Shown here one piece after another: positions 34,877-43,411 of a stretch of DNA of 64,000 nt. The DNA comes from SYAN01 sp049459795 (GTDB lineage Bacteria; Actinomycetota; Actinomycetes; Nanopelagicales; Nanopelagicaceae): NCBI GenBank assembly GCA_049459795.1, contig JBMUDS010000003.1, forward strand, positions 25,342 to 89,341. The letters run 5' to 3'. A program made the translations under genes and the position numbers. The stretch's first letter is position 1; every line of letters begins with the position of its first letter. The notes under the pieces are model-generated. The model saw only the letters and a program-made list of their open reading frames with translations. It was not told the DNA's origin and searched no databases.

Positions 34877-34882
34877 TATCTT
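34877..34882 (+). promoter_or_regulatory. Predicted leaderless -10 box of pafB (TATCTT)
   Basis: TATCTT ends six bases before ATG 34889. AGGAAG lies between box and ATG but would be cut from, or start, a leaderless message, so the two readings conflict; a Shine-Dalgarno this close (no gap) would not work normally. Confidence 0.5.
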
Positions 34883-34888
34883 AGGAAG

Positions 34889-35857
34889 ATGGAGGATCTC
34901 ACCTCAAAAGCGGATAAGTCAGATAAGAAACTTGAGCGATTATTGAATCTTGTGCTTGCTCTCTTAGGTACTGACAAGTACCTCACTAAATCCCAAATCA
35001 CGTCATCGATTCCCGGATATGAAGGATTAGCAGAGACACGAGATCGAATGTTCGAGCGAGACAAGGACGATCTCCGGAGAATCGGTATCGAGATCGATGT
35101 AAGGAACGTTGATCCTCTCTTTGAAGACGAAGTGGGATATCGAATCGATAGAACCGCTTATGGCATTGAGATCCCGTCCCTTACAGCCGAGGAGGGTCTT
35201 ATCTGTTTTGCAGCCATTTCGCTGGCGGATCAGCACCTTACTTCAGGTGGATCGAAGTCCTTGTGGATGAAGATCGATTCACTTGTGACCGAGGGTGAAT
35301 CCACGCTCGATGCTTTGATGAGTGATGGATCTTCTGATGATTCATTTCTGCCAACAGCCCTCGAGGATGTTACTGTCGCTTTGAAATCGAAGAAAGTGAT
35401 CAAGTTTGAATATACGAGGGAGCTAGATGGTCAGACGGACTCTAGAACAGTAGAGCCACGACGGCTTCGCCGCACAGATCAGGGTTGGCTGTTGACAGCC
35501 TGGGATCAAGATAGAAAAGATTCAAGGAATTTTTTAGTCGACAACATCGGGAACGTCCAACTTTTGGACCAAGATTTCAACGAGGTGATTCCGGGAGATC
35601 AAGGTTCAGAGAATGGATATTTGACAGAGGTTTTGGTCCGAGTTGACCGACGGCTTGAAGAGTCCATCAGAAACGAGTCAGGTCGCGTCATCGATTCATC
35701 CAATGATCACCTCGTCTGTAGTTTTTTGGCGTACAACATAGAAGCACTGCTTCGTGCGCTCATTGCGATCGATGCCTCTATTGAAATTATCACCCCAGAT
35801 GACGTGAAGGAAACACATCACCGACTTCTCACGAGGATGACCGATGCCTGCAGATAG
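34889..35857 (+). CDS. pafB: WYL-domain transcriptional regulator PafB
   Basis: PafB pairs with PafC to activate the LexA/RecA-independent DNA-damage response in mycobacteria. The 322-residue protein has an N-terminal winged helix-turn-helix (LERLLNLVLALLGTDKYLTKSQI), a WYL domain centred on KFEYTREL, VEPRRLRR and GWLLTAWDQDRKDSRNF, and a C-terminal extension. The WYL core tripeptide is altered (LLTAWD). The gene overlaps pafC by 14 bases. The name recalls an accessory role near PafA, but no pafA or other Pup-system gene adjoins it here. Confidence 0.92.
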   Translation: MEDLTSKADKSDKKLERLLNLVLALLGTDKYLTKSQITSSIPGYEGLAETRDRMFERDKDDLRRIGIEIDVRNVDPLFEDEVGYRIDRTAYGIEIPSLTAEEGLICFAAISLADQHLTSGGSKSLWMKIDSLVTEGESTLDALMSDGSSDDSFLPTALEDVTVALKSKKVIKFEYTRELDGQTDSRTVEPRRLRRTDQGWLLTAWDQDRKDSRNFLVDNIGNVQLLDQDFNEVIPGDQGSENGYLTEVLVRVDRRLEESIRNESGRVIDSSNDHLVCSFLAYNIEALLRALIAIDASIEIITPDDVKETHHRLLTRMTDACR

Positions 35858-36758
35858 GGCCCTAGATCGAATATCCCGACTGCTCGATCTCATTCCGTAC
35901 CTCAGTATGAAGGAGATTCGTCTCGAAGAGCTTTCTAGGCGACTTCAGGTTGATGAAGCACAGTTGCAACGAGATCTTGAGATAGCTTTCTTATGCGGCT
36001 TACCGGGTTACACACCAGACCTTCTTATAGACCTGACTTTCGACGATTCATATATTGCAGTCTCCAATCCACAATCGTTGAATGCACCAAGAAGGATCTC
36101 TGATCTGGAACGAGCGACATTGCTCTTGGGTTTGAGCCTTCTAGAAGTCAGATATTTCGGTATCGCAAAAATATCATCTACGGTTCGATCTCTTCGAGCC
36201 AAGTTGAATGTCGTTTCACCCGAAGACCGAAATTTTGTTGAGATACATCTAGAGGCCGACGATAGAACTCCGCTGATCGAGAATGCGATCGCGAGAAAAG
36301 AACGGCTCAGATTCGGCTATATGGATTTGACTGGAAGGATTACGAAGGGTCGGGACGTCTCTCCCTGGCGATTGATTTTGCGACGTGGACAGATGATCCT
36401 TAGGGGTTTTGATCATGAACGAGATGGAGTTAGGGAGTTCTTGGTGCATCGGATGACCGATTTAGATACAAGAGAGGGTGGTTATCAAGCCGAGCGAGAG
36501 TGGAAAGAGAGTGAACCACAACGGGCGAACCTCGTACTGTCGTCAACTCCCATGTGGTGGCGACGGCGAAACATCAACCTGATTGATGAGATCTCCGAGA
36601 AGGACGGCAACTTCGAAGTTCGGATTCATTTCTGGCGCCGAGAAAGCGTGCTTTTCTCTCTCTTGCCGATTGCTGACCACTTGGTCGGTTTCGAGGCCGA
36701 CGACTGGACTACGGCGGATCTGCGTCATGAACTACTCAGGCATTTCCGAGGTAAATGA
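35844..36758 (+). CDS. pafC: WYL-domain transcriptional regulator PafC
   Basis: The 304-residue partner of PafB. It opens with a helix-turn-helix (LDLIPYLSMKEIRLEELSRRL), the PafC hallmark GLPGYTPDLLIDL, and a WYL region with RFGYMDLTGRITKGR, VSPWRLILRRGQMILRGFD and EFLVHRM. The C-terminal extension follows to residue 304. Sequence drift at the WYL core is greater than in PafB. Overlap with pafB makes equal production of the two likely, as expected for a heterodimer. tatA starts 91 bases downstream. Confidence 0.92.
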   Translation: MPADRALDRISRLLDLIPYLSMKEIRLEELSRRLQVDEAQLQRDLEIAFLCGLPGYTPDLLIDLTFDDSYIAVSNPQSLNAPRRISDLERATLLLGLSLLEVRYFGIAKISSTVRSLRAKLNVVSPEDRNFVEIHLEADDRTPLIENAIARKERLRFGYMDLTGRITKGRDVSPWRLILRRGQMILRGFDHERDGVREFLVHRMTDLDTREGGYQAEREWKESEPQRANLVLSSTPMWWRRRNINLIDEISEKDGNFEVRIHFWRRESVLFSLLPIADHLVGFEADDWTTADLRHELLRHFRGK

Positions 36759-36783
36759 GCTTCTACCCCGACAGTGACAGCGC

Positions 36784-36792
36784 TGATATGAT
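36784..36792 (+). promoter_or_regulatory. Extended -10 promoter upstream of tatA (TGATATGAT)
   Basis: TGA followed by TATGAT (36787-36792) forms an extended -10 element in the pafC-tatA gap. Unlike the leaderless cases it leaves a leader of about 50 bases, ending in a strong GGGGGAG before ATG 36850. A small GC-rich hairpin lies in the leader. Confidence 0.55.
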
Positions 36793-36849
36793 CGCCAGGT
36801 CTGGTCGGAGAGTCCGCCTGGACTGCATTGCACTGATTTTGGGGGAGAG

Positions 36850-37041
36850 ATGCCTTCACTACTACTGACTAACGGTCAAACTATCGTCGTACTTCTCATC
36901 TTGGCGCTCGTCCTGTTCGGTGCAAAGAGGCTCCCAGATTCTGCTCGTTCACTCGGTCGCTCCATGAGGATCTTCAAGAGCGAGATAAAGCAGATGGAAG
37001 TTGAAGACAAGAAGGACGATGAGGGCGAAGTAAAGTCCTAA
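36850..37041 (+). CDS. tatA: Sec-independent protein translocase subunit TatA
   Basis: TatA forms the pore-like part of the twin-arginine export system. The 63-residue protein has one N-terminal membrane helix (about 8-25, IVVLLILALVLFGAKRLP), the conserved FGAKRLPDSARSLGRS hinge and amphipathic helix, and an acidic-basic tail. It is short but complete. The ATG is preceded by GGGGGAG. The tatA-tatC pair follows pafBC, as in most actinobacteria. No tatB is seen here. Confidence 0.94.
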   Translation: MPSLLLTNGQTIVVLLILALVLFGAKRLPDSARSLGRSMRIFKSEIKQMEVEDKKDDEGEVKS

Positions 37042-37073
37042 GTTCATCTCAGTAGCGGAATCCTCTGTTCGCC

Positions 37074-37895
37074 ATGGCGCGAAATCCTGAAGGTCGCATG
37101 CCTTTGCTGGAACATCTTGCCGAGTTCCGCAAGCGAATGGGTCGTGCAGTCCTTTTCATCCTCCTTTTCGCCATCGTCGGATGGGTCTTCTATAACCCGA
37201 TCGTCGATCAACTGACTCTGCCGATTTGCGATTTAGCTGAGACCCGACGAACCGGGTCAGAGGAGTGTGGCAATCTCTTCGTAGGTGGAGTCCTCGGACC
37301 GCTCAATTTGAAGATAAAGGTCGCATTGATCACCGGTCTGATACTTGCCGTTCCTTTTTGGCTTTATCAATTTTGGGCATTCATCGCTCCAGGTCTTCAT
37401 AAGAGAGAGAAACGATACTCAGTCGGTTTTATAGCTGTCGCAACACCTTTCTTCGCGATGGGTGTGGCGCTTGGTTATTTCGTTCTTCCTTTGGCGGTCA
37501 AAGTCTTGCTTGGTTTCACCCCATCGACTTTAGATAACTTGGTTCGTTTCGATGAATATTTGGACTTCGTCCTTCGCTTGATACTGGTCTTCGGGGTCGC
37601 ATTCGAGCTCCCTGTGATTCTGGTGTCGCTCAACCTGATCGGCCTCGTCTCAGGAAAAGCGATGATCAAGCCATGGCGGGGAGCAGTCTTCGGGATCTTC
37701 TTCTTTACGGCCGCACTCACACCCACGGGTGATCCATTAACAATGAGTGCATTGGCCTTGCCACTGACCATCTTGTACTTCGGCGCCTCCGTGCTCTCGA
37801 TCTTCTTGGATCGTCGCAAAGCTAGACGTCGACCCGCGCTCAATGACGAAGCATCAACTGAGATAGAACCTGCAAAACCTATTGATGAGCTGTGA
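37074..37895 (+). CDS. tatC: Sec-independent protein translocase subunit TatC
   Basis: TatC recognises twin-arginine signal peptides. It has the hallmark cytoplasmic N-terminus MPLLEHLAEFRKRM and FWLYQFWAFIAPGLHKREKR, and six hydrophobic helices. The tail (RRKARRRPALND onward) is basic then acidic and is cytoplasmic. Length 273 residues is normal for this lineage. An alternative start at the internal Met9 is possible but would remove a conserved leader. helY follows after three bases. Confidence 0.95.
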   Translation: MARNPEGRMPLLEHLAEFRKRMGRAVLFILLFAIVGWVFYNPIVDQLTLPICDLAETRRTGSEECGNLFVGGVLGPLNLKIKVALITGLILAVPFWLYQFWAFIAPGLHKREKRYSVGFIAVATPFFAMGVALGYFVLPLAVKVLLGFTPSTLDNLVRFDEYLDFVLRLILVFGVAFELPVILVSLNLIGLVSGKAMIKPWRGAVFGIFFFTAALTPTGDPLTMSALALPLTILYFGASVLSIFLDRRKARRRPALNDEASTEIEPAKPIDEL

Positions 37896-37898
37896 GAG

Positions 37899-40253
37899 GT
37901 GAACGAAATGTCACTCTCTCCGGCCGAACGATTTCAGCAATCGGCGAGGTCGCGTAATCATCCGCTCACGACTGAGTTCCAATCTAGGTATGCCTTTGAT
38001 TTCGATGAATTTCAGAAGGAGGGATGTCATGCCCTCGAACGCGGTTCGAGTGTATTGATCGCAGCTCCGACTGGATCCGGGAAAACCATCGTCGGTGAAT
38101 TCGCCATCTTCAAGGCGATCTCGGAAGGGAGGAAATGCTTCTACACGACACCGATCAAGGCCCTCTCCAACCAAAAATTCAATGATCTTGTAGATTCCTA
38201 CGGTCCTGAGATGGTGGGTCTCCTTACGGGCGATACCAATGTCAATCCAGATGCACAGATTGTCGTCATGACCACCGAAGTTCTTCGTAACATGATCTAT
38301 GCGCGTTCTGATTCGTTGGCCACTGTCTCTTATGTGGTCATGGATGAGGTGCACTATCTTGCTGACAAGTTTCGAGGTGCGGTGTGGGAGGAGATCCTCA
38401 TCCATCTTGACCCGGAGGTGACCGTGATCTCCCTCTCGGCGACCGTTTCGAACGTTGAAGAATTCGGGGAATGGTTGGAGATCGTCCGCGGTCGAACTCA
38501 GGTGATCGTCAGTGAAATGCGGCCGGTCCCGCTCTACCAACATGTCCTTGTCGGCCATCGACTCTTGGATCTCTTCCAAGAGGGCGGCCGAATAAATCAA
38601 GAGTTGCTCCGTGCAGAGCGTAGACAGCTATCCCGTTCTCGAATCAGTCGAGAGCGGGACTCGAGCATCGTAATGGACAAGTCAGAACTGATTCGGAAGT
38701 TGTATCGAGAGGGTTATCTACCTGCCATATTCTTCATTTTCTCTCGTGCGGGTTGCGATGCCTCAGCAAGTAGGTTGGTTCGCGATGGCGTCGATCTCAC
38801 CTCGCAAACTGAGAAGGAAGAGATCCGAAGGATCGTATCCATTAGGACTGATCATCTGCCCACGGAGGATCTCAACGCGCTTAACTTCCAACAATGGCTG
38901 ATCGGTTTAGAGCGCGGCGTAGCAAGTCATCATGCTGGGATGCTTCCGCTCTTCAAAGAAATTACTGAATATCTGTTTCAGGAGGGTCTACTTCGAGTCG
39001 TCTTCGCTACCGAGACCTTGGCATTGGGCATCAATATGCCGGCCCGAACAGTGGTCCTTGAGAAGCTGATCAAGTGGAATGGGGAGTCCCATGTCATGAT
39101 CACGCCTGGCGAGTACACACAACTCACTGGTCGAGCAGGTCGACGGGGTATCGATGTCGAAGGCAACTCTGTCATCATGTGGACACCATCATTAGATGCA
39201 ACTGTTGCGGCCTCACTTGCGGGCAATAGAACCTACCCACTTCGATCTTCATTCATTCCCACTTACAACATGAGTGCAAACCTTCTTGATCGAATGTCTA
39301 CGGAACGAGCCATGGAATCGCTTGGTCTCTCGTTTGCTCAATTCCAAGCAGACAAATCCCTTGTTGGAATACAAGAGCAGATTCGAAGGAATAAGGCAGC
39401 GTTGGCCCATGAGCCAGAGGGTTGCCATATGGGCGACTTCGGATCGTACTTTGAACTTCGACGTGGCATCAGACGGGCCGAGCGCGAAGAAGTGAAGGAA
39501 CGCGGTCAGCGCCGTCATAAAGCCCTAGAGGAGCGTGCAGAGCGTATTCGCGAGCTTAGAGTCGAGATGAGAAGACATCCGTGTCATGGGTGTGCTGAGC
39601 GAGAGAGCCATGCCAGATTGTGGGAGAAATTCGACCGTCTTCTCTCTGAGACTGAAAGTCTGGAACGAAAAGTGGAGTTGAAGCGCAGCGTAATCCCGCG
39701 AACATTCCAGCGCGTCGTAGATGTATTGAGAGAGCTTAATTATGTCCACGGAGAACGTTTGACGGAGAGTGGATCTCGATTGAAGCGGATCTTCGCGGAA
39801 CGAGACCTGTTGGTAAGTGAAGTGATCAAGAACGGGCTGGTCTCGAACCTTACGGCTATGGAGATTCCCGGTCTCCTAAGTGGGCTTCTTTATGAATCGC
39901 GAAGTGAAGACCGTCAGTTACCGAGGATTCCCAAATCGATTTCCGAATCAGTGCGAGAGATAGCAGCGATCTGGGGGCAGATCTCCTCCCTTGAAGCTAC
40001 CTTCGGTCTGGAGACTCAATCAGAGCCGGATTATTCGATGGCTTGGAGCATCAGTCGTTGGGCATCAGGAAGCTCGATATCCCATGTGCTCCGTGAATCA
40101 GATGTCACCGCTGGAGATTTCGTTCGTCACGTGAAGCAGATTATCGATCTCCTCGGTCAATTGATGGAAGCGGATCCATCACATGCCCAGAAATACCGAG
40201 TTGCGCTGGAAAGTATCGATCGTGGGTTGATTCGGTTGGCGGCAGTTGCGTAA
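37899..40253 (+). CDS. helY: Mtr4/Ski2-like DEVH-box RNA helicase HelY
   Basis: HelY is a Ski2-like helicase of actinobacteria, thought to work in RNA turnover. Walker A is APTGSGKT (56-63) and the DEVH box is MDEVHYLADK (from residue 149). SLSATVSN, ALGINMPARTVV and QLTGRAGRRGID are motifs III, V and VI. C-terminal ratchet and DSHCT-type regions follow, with a Cys/His cluster at HPCHGCAERESH. At 784 residues it is shorter than mycobacterial HelY (about 900). GTG 37899 or ATG 37908 may start it. Its TAA overlaps the next ATG by one base. Confidence 0.93.
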   Translation: MNEMSLSPAERFQQSARSRNHPLTTEFQSRYAFDFDEFQKEGCHALERGSSVLIAAPTGSGKTIVGEFAIFKAISEGRKCFYTTPIKALSNQKFNDLVDSYGPEMVGLLTGDTNVNPDAQIVVMTTEVLRNMIYARSDSLATVSYVVMDEVHYLADKFRGAVWEEILIHLDPEVTVISLSATVSNVEEFGEWLEIVRGRTQVIVSEMRPVPLYQHVLVGHRLLDLFQEGGRINQELLRAERRQLSRSRISRERDSSIVMDKSELIRKLYREGYLPAIFFIFSRAGCDASASRLVRDGVDLTSQTEKEEIRRIVSIRTDHLPTEDLNALNFQQWLIGLERGVASHHAGMLPLFKEITEYLFQEGLLRVVFATETLALGINMPARTVVLEKLIKWNGESHVMITPGEYTQLTGRAGRRGIDVEGNSVIMWTPSLDATVAASLAGNRTYPLRSSFIPTYNMSANLLDRMSTERAMESLGLSFAQFQADKSLVGIQEQIRRNKAALAHEPEGCHMGDFGSYFELRRGIRRAEREEVKERGQRRHKALEERAERIRELRVEMRRHPCHGCAERESHARLWEKFDRLLSETESLERKVELKRSVIPRTFQRVVDVLRELNYVHGERLTESGSRLKRIFAERDLLVSEVIKNGLVSNLTAMEIPGLLSGLLYESRSEDRQLPRIPKSISESVREIAAIWGQISSLEATFGLETQSEPDYSMAWSISRWASGSSISHVLRESDVTAGDFVRHVKQIIDLLGQLMEADPSHAQKYRVALESIDRGLIRLAAVA

Positions 40254-41170
40254 TGCGACTCTTAGTTGACTCCGCGTCCCTCTGGTACCGAGCCTTCTAT
40301 GGTCTGCCTGAAAGTACCAGCAAGATCAATGGCATGCCGAACAACGCCATCAAGGGCTTCTTCGATGGACTATCACGAATCGTGACCAAGTATCGTCCCG
40401 ACGAGATCGGAATCTGTCTCGATGACAATTGGAGACCGTCCTGGCGCGTAGAGCTCTTTCCTGGGTACAAGCTTCATCGCATGGAAGATTTTGATCAGGG
40501 AATTGAGCAAGGTGGAGAGGTAGAACCAGATCTACTTACCCCGCAAATCGGACCGATCATCGAACTTTGCACTTTGCTTGGACTTGAACCACTTTCGGTC
40601 GAAGACCAGGAAGCTGATGATGTGATCGCGACTCTCGCTGGTACATCCAAGGACAGAGCGGTCCGCATCATGACGGGGGATCGCGATCTCTTCCAACTCA
40701 TCTCGAACGAGATTGATGTACAGGTGATCTATCTTGCGAAAGGGATCTCGCAACATGAATTGGTCGATGGTCGCTATATCTCTGATAAGTACAGCATTCC
40801 TTCCGACCGATATCTTCTTTTCGCAGCGATCAGAGGGGACGCCTCGGATGGATTGCCAGGAATCAGAGGAATCGGGGATAAGGGAGCAGCGAAGGTCGCG
40901 TCATGCTTCTCATCCATGGACGAGGTCATCGCTGCTGCGGAACGATCGGATCCACGTTTGACGCCACTGCATACGAAGAGAATCTTAGAAAGCATCGACT
41001 ATGCACGTATCGCTGAACGTCTCGTCTCATGTCGAACAGACCTTTCCATCGATGACACCAGGCTCGGATACTGGCGAGATCGAAGCAACCTCATCGAGTT
41101 CAGAAACCGGGCTAAGGACTTCGATCTCGGCACTACGATCGAGAGAGTCACGGCGGCGTTGGACTTATGA
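40253..41170 (+). CDS. 5'-3' exonuclease (FEN/PolI-N domain, stand-alone)
   Basis: This 305-residue protein is a stand-alone flap/5'-exonuclease domain, like the N-terminus of DNA polymerase I. Metal-binding acids are seen in VDSASLWYRAFYG, EDQEADDVIATLA and TGDRDLFQL, and DASDGLPGIRGIGDKGA is the helix-3-turn-helix DNA-binding motif. Actinobacteria commonly have such a gene after helY. It probably removes RNA primers or flaps. It starts within the helY stop (TAATG) and its end overlaps lnt by four bases. Confidence 0.9.
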   Translation: MRLLVDSASLWYRAFYGLPESTSKINGMPNNAIKGFFDGLSRIVTKYRPDEIGICLDDNWRPSWRVELFPGYKLHRMEDFDQGIEQGGEVEPDLLTPQIGPIIELCTLLGLEPLSVEDQEADDVIATLAGTSKDRAVRIMTGDRDLFQLISNEIDVQVIYLAKGISQHELVDGRYISDKYSIPSDRYLLFAAIRGDASDGLPGIRGIGDKGAAKVASCFSSMDEVIAAAERSDPRLTPLHTKRILESIDYARIAERLVSCRTDLSIDDTRLGYWRDRSNLIEFRNRAKDFDLGTTIERVTAALDL

Positions 41171-42615
41171 GATCCGGACTCGCTTATTTCGCAGCACCTT
41201 TACTCGGTGCTATAGCCGTCGGTGGCTTTCACCCCTTTGAATACTGGTTCTTTCCCCTGATCTCAATCTCGGCCGTCCTCTTTATGGCGCAGAAAAGAGT
41301 CTTCAGGGATAGGGTGATCATCTTCTATCTCTATGGAATTGGGTTCTTGGGACCGCTCCTTCATTGGAGCTCTACATATGTGGGAGCCGTTCCCTGGATC
41401 ATTCTGACTCTTGGATTTTCCGTTTTCTTCATCCTCTTGGCCTTCGGATACAGCGAAGGCCACCTGCTTCCCGTTGCCGCGGCTTCGGCCTTCGCAGTGG
41501 GGGAGGGATTGCGGGCGATCGTTCCTTTCGGCGGTTTCGGATGGGGAAGGGTCGGCTTCTCTCAACTCGAGGGTCCCTTCCAAATGTGGTTACGAATAGG
41601 GGGAGTGTCCCTCACTGGTTTCATGGTTGCTTTAAGCGCAGCCCTTTTAGCAACGAAGGATCGCCGTTCTTTTCTCATCGTTCCGATCATTCTTGCCGGA
41701 ATCTTGATCATCAATCCAGCGACCGCAGCCCAAGACCCATTTGACGATCAAGAAACTTTGCGAATCGGTTTGATTCAAGGCGGAGTTTCCCAATTGGGTT
41801 TAGCTTTCAACGCGACGCCACAAGAGGTTTTTGATCGACATATTGCAGTCACTGAAGACCTCTTGAAGCGCGAGCAGGTCGATCTTGTTCTCTGGCCAGA
41901 AAATGCCTCAGATATCGATCCCCTCGTCAACGAGTCGCTCAATACGAGGCTCAATGAGATCGCAAAACGCAGTGGCGCACCTCTTGTGATCGGCGCGGTC
42001 ACAGAAAGCGGATCCGGTCCAGAGAATGTTTCGCTCATGTTTGACGGAAGTGGAGAGGAGATTTCGAGATATCAAAAGCGTGACCTTGTTCCATTTGGTG
42101 AGTACATACCCTTGCGTTCTATCGCGTCACGAATCTCATCTCTCACCGATTCAGTGCGTGACTTCGTTCCTGGAAACGAAATCGTTTCGCACTCAGTCGG
42201 CGGAATTCACTTTGCCCCATTGATCTGTTATGAGATCCTGGATGATCGTGTTGCGTATGACAATCTCGAGAGATCAAATTTGGGTGTAGTTCAAACCAAC
42301 AACGCCACATTCGGAAGAAGTTGGCAATCAGGGCAGCAGTTCCAGATCACGAGAGTACGAGCTTATGAATCGAGGATTCGGTTCGTTGTAGCGGCAACGA
42401 CAGGGGATACCGCGATGATCGACCCTAACGGCGAGACTCTCGAAAAACTTACGAAATATGATCCAGGTTCCATGGTGGTGGAGGTCAGTCCTTCGAAAGC
42501 AAGTATCCCACCCATCGGGCCAGAGGTTTTTCTCTTGGCTGCAATGATCCTTTTCTTCTTCTCTCGCATAAAGTTGAATTCGGTAATTACCAAGGTTACG
42601 GGTTGGGTGCGATGA
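41167..42615 (+). CDS. lnt: Apolipoprotein N-acyltransferase
   Basis: Lnt adds the third acyl chain to lipoproteins at the outer face of the membrane. About six or seven membrane helices (1-195) precede a nitrilase-type domain with the catalytic triad Glu (LWPENAS), Lys (YQKRDLVPFGEYIP) and Cys (APLICYEI). VVQTNNATFG is also conserved. A last membrane helix is near the C-terminus. Length is 482 residues. In mycobacteria Lnt and Ppm1 can be one polypeptide; here they are separate but overlap by four bases (ATGA). Confidence 0.93.
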   Translation: MRSGLAYFAAPLLGAIAVGGFHPFEYWFFPLISISAVLFMAQKRVFRDRVIIFYLYGIGFLGPLLHWSSTYVGAVPWIILTLGFSVFFILLAFGYSEGHLLPVAAASAFAVGEGLRAIVPFGGFGWGRVGFSQLEGPFQMWLRIGGVSLTGFMVALSAALLATKDRRSFLIVPIILAGILIINPATAAQDPFDDQETLRIGLIQGGVSQLGLAFNATPQEVFDRHIAVTEDLLKREQVDLVLWPENASDIDPLVNESLNTRLNEIAKRSGAPLVIGAVTESGSGPENVSLMFDGSGEEISRYQKRDLVPFGEYIPLRSIASRISSLTDSVRDFVPGNEIVSHSVGGIHFAPLICYEILDDRVAYDNLERSNLGVVQTNNATFGRSWQSGQQFQITRVRAYESRIRFVVAATTGDTAMIDPNGETLEKLTKYDPGSMVVEVSPSKASIPPIGPEVFLLAAMILFFFSRIKLNSVITKVTGWVR

Positions 42616-43385
42616 TTATCCCTGTGACAAGAGCTGTCGTATTAGTTCCGACCTATAACGAATCTGAAGTAATCGAAAGATTGATTATACGACTGTCTAA
42701 GGTTCGGGACTCGCTTCAATCTGGTATTGATACCGGAATTGATGAAAAACCCATCGTTCTGGATTTGATGGTGATTGATGACAATTCCCCAGATAACACT
42801 GCGGCGATCGTTGAGCGGTTGGGTATTGAGTGGATTTCCCTTTTGAAGCGCCCGGTAAAGGGCGGTCTCGGTCCTGCTTACATAGCGGGCTTCAAGAAAG
42901 CGCTCGAGGATGACTACTCGCTCATGATTGAGATGGACGCAGACCTTAGCCACCAACCAGAAGAGCTCTCGCAAATGATCGCACCTGTGATCAATGATCA
43001 GGCGGATCTCACCATTGGTACGCGTTGGATGCCTGGAGGACGTGTGGTCAATTGGCCCCTCTACAGGCAATTGATATCGAGGTTGGGAACCAGTTACGCA
43101 CGGCTCACCCTTCGACTCGGATTGCGGGATGTCACCAGTGGCTATCGAGTATTTCGCAGAGAAGTTCTTGAATCCGTTGATCTTGATTCAATCGAGGCCC
43201 GTGGCTATGGATTCCAAATAGAGATGACACTCCGTACCCTGGGTGCGGGATATCGTGTTCAAGAAGTTCCAATTACCTTCATCGAGCGCGAAGGCGGAGT
43301 TTCCAAGATGAGCAAGAAGATCGTCCTGGAAGCGCTTTGGAAGGTCACCGTATGGGGATTCCGAGGGTTAACTAACCGCCGATAA
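42612..43385 (+). CDS. Polyprenol/dolichol-phosphate mannosyltransferase-like GT2 glycosyltransferase
   Basis: A 257-residue family-2 glycosyltransferase close to Ppm1/DPM1, which makes polyprenyl-phosphate mannose, the sugar donor for lipoglycans and exported glycoproteins. VVLVPTYNE and DLMVIDDNSPDNTAA form the nucleotide-binding half, and MIEMDADLSHQP holds the metal-binding DxD. VTSGYRVFRREVLE, GYGFQIEMTLR and EVPITFIERE are DPM-type motifs. No membrane helix follows, as in the short DPM1 class. ATG 42612 overlaps the lnt stop. Confidence 0.9.
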   Translation: MIIPVTRAVVLVPTYNESEVIERLIIRLSKVRDSLQSGIDTGIDEKPIVLDLMVIDDNSPDNTAAIVERLGIEWISLLKRPVKGGLGPAYIAGFKKALEDDYSLMIEMDADLSHQPEELSQMIAPVINDQADLTIGTRWMPGGRVVNWPLYRQLISRLGTSYARLTLRLGLRDVTSGYRVFRREVLESVDLDSIEARGYGFQIEMTLRTLGAGYRVQEVPITFIEREGGVSKMSKKIVLEALWKVTVWGFRGLTNRR

Positions 43386-43395
43386 TATATATTAT
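43382..43395. repeat. 14-base AT-only palindrome between converging genes
   Basis: ATAATATATATTAT is a perfect palindrome covering the stop codon of the mannosyltransferase gene, 17 bases before the gcvP stop. It lacks G or C, so it is not a classical terminator. It could aid Rho-type ending or be chance. Confidence 0.3.
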
Positions 43396-43411
43396 GTTAG
43401 GTATATCTTTA

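Noticed and set aside
43382..43411. Rho-independent terminator between the mannosyltransferase gene and gcvP
   Set aside because: The palindrome is A/T only and has no T-tract after a GC stem.
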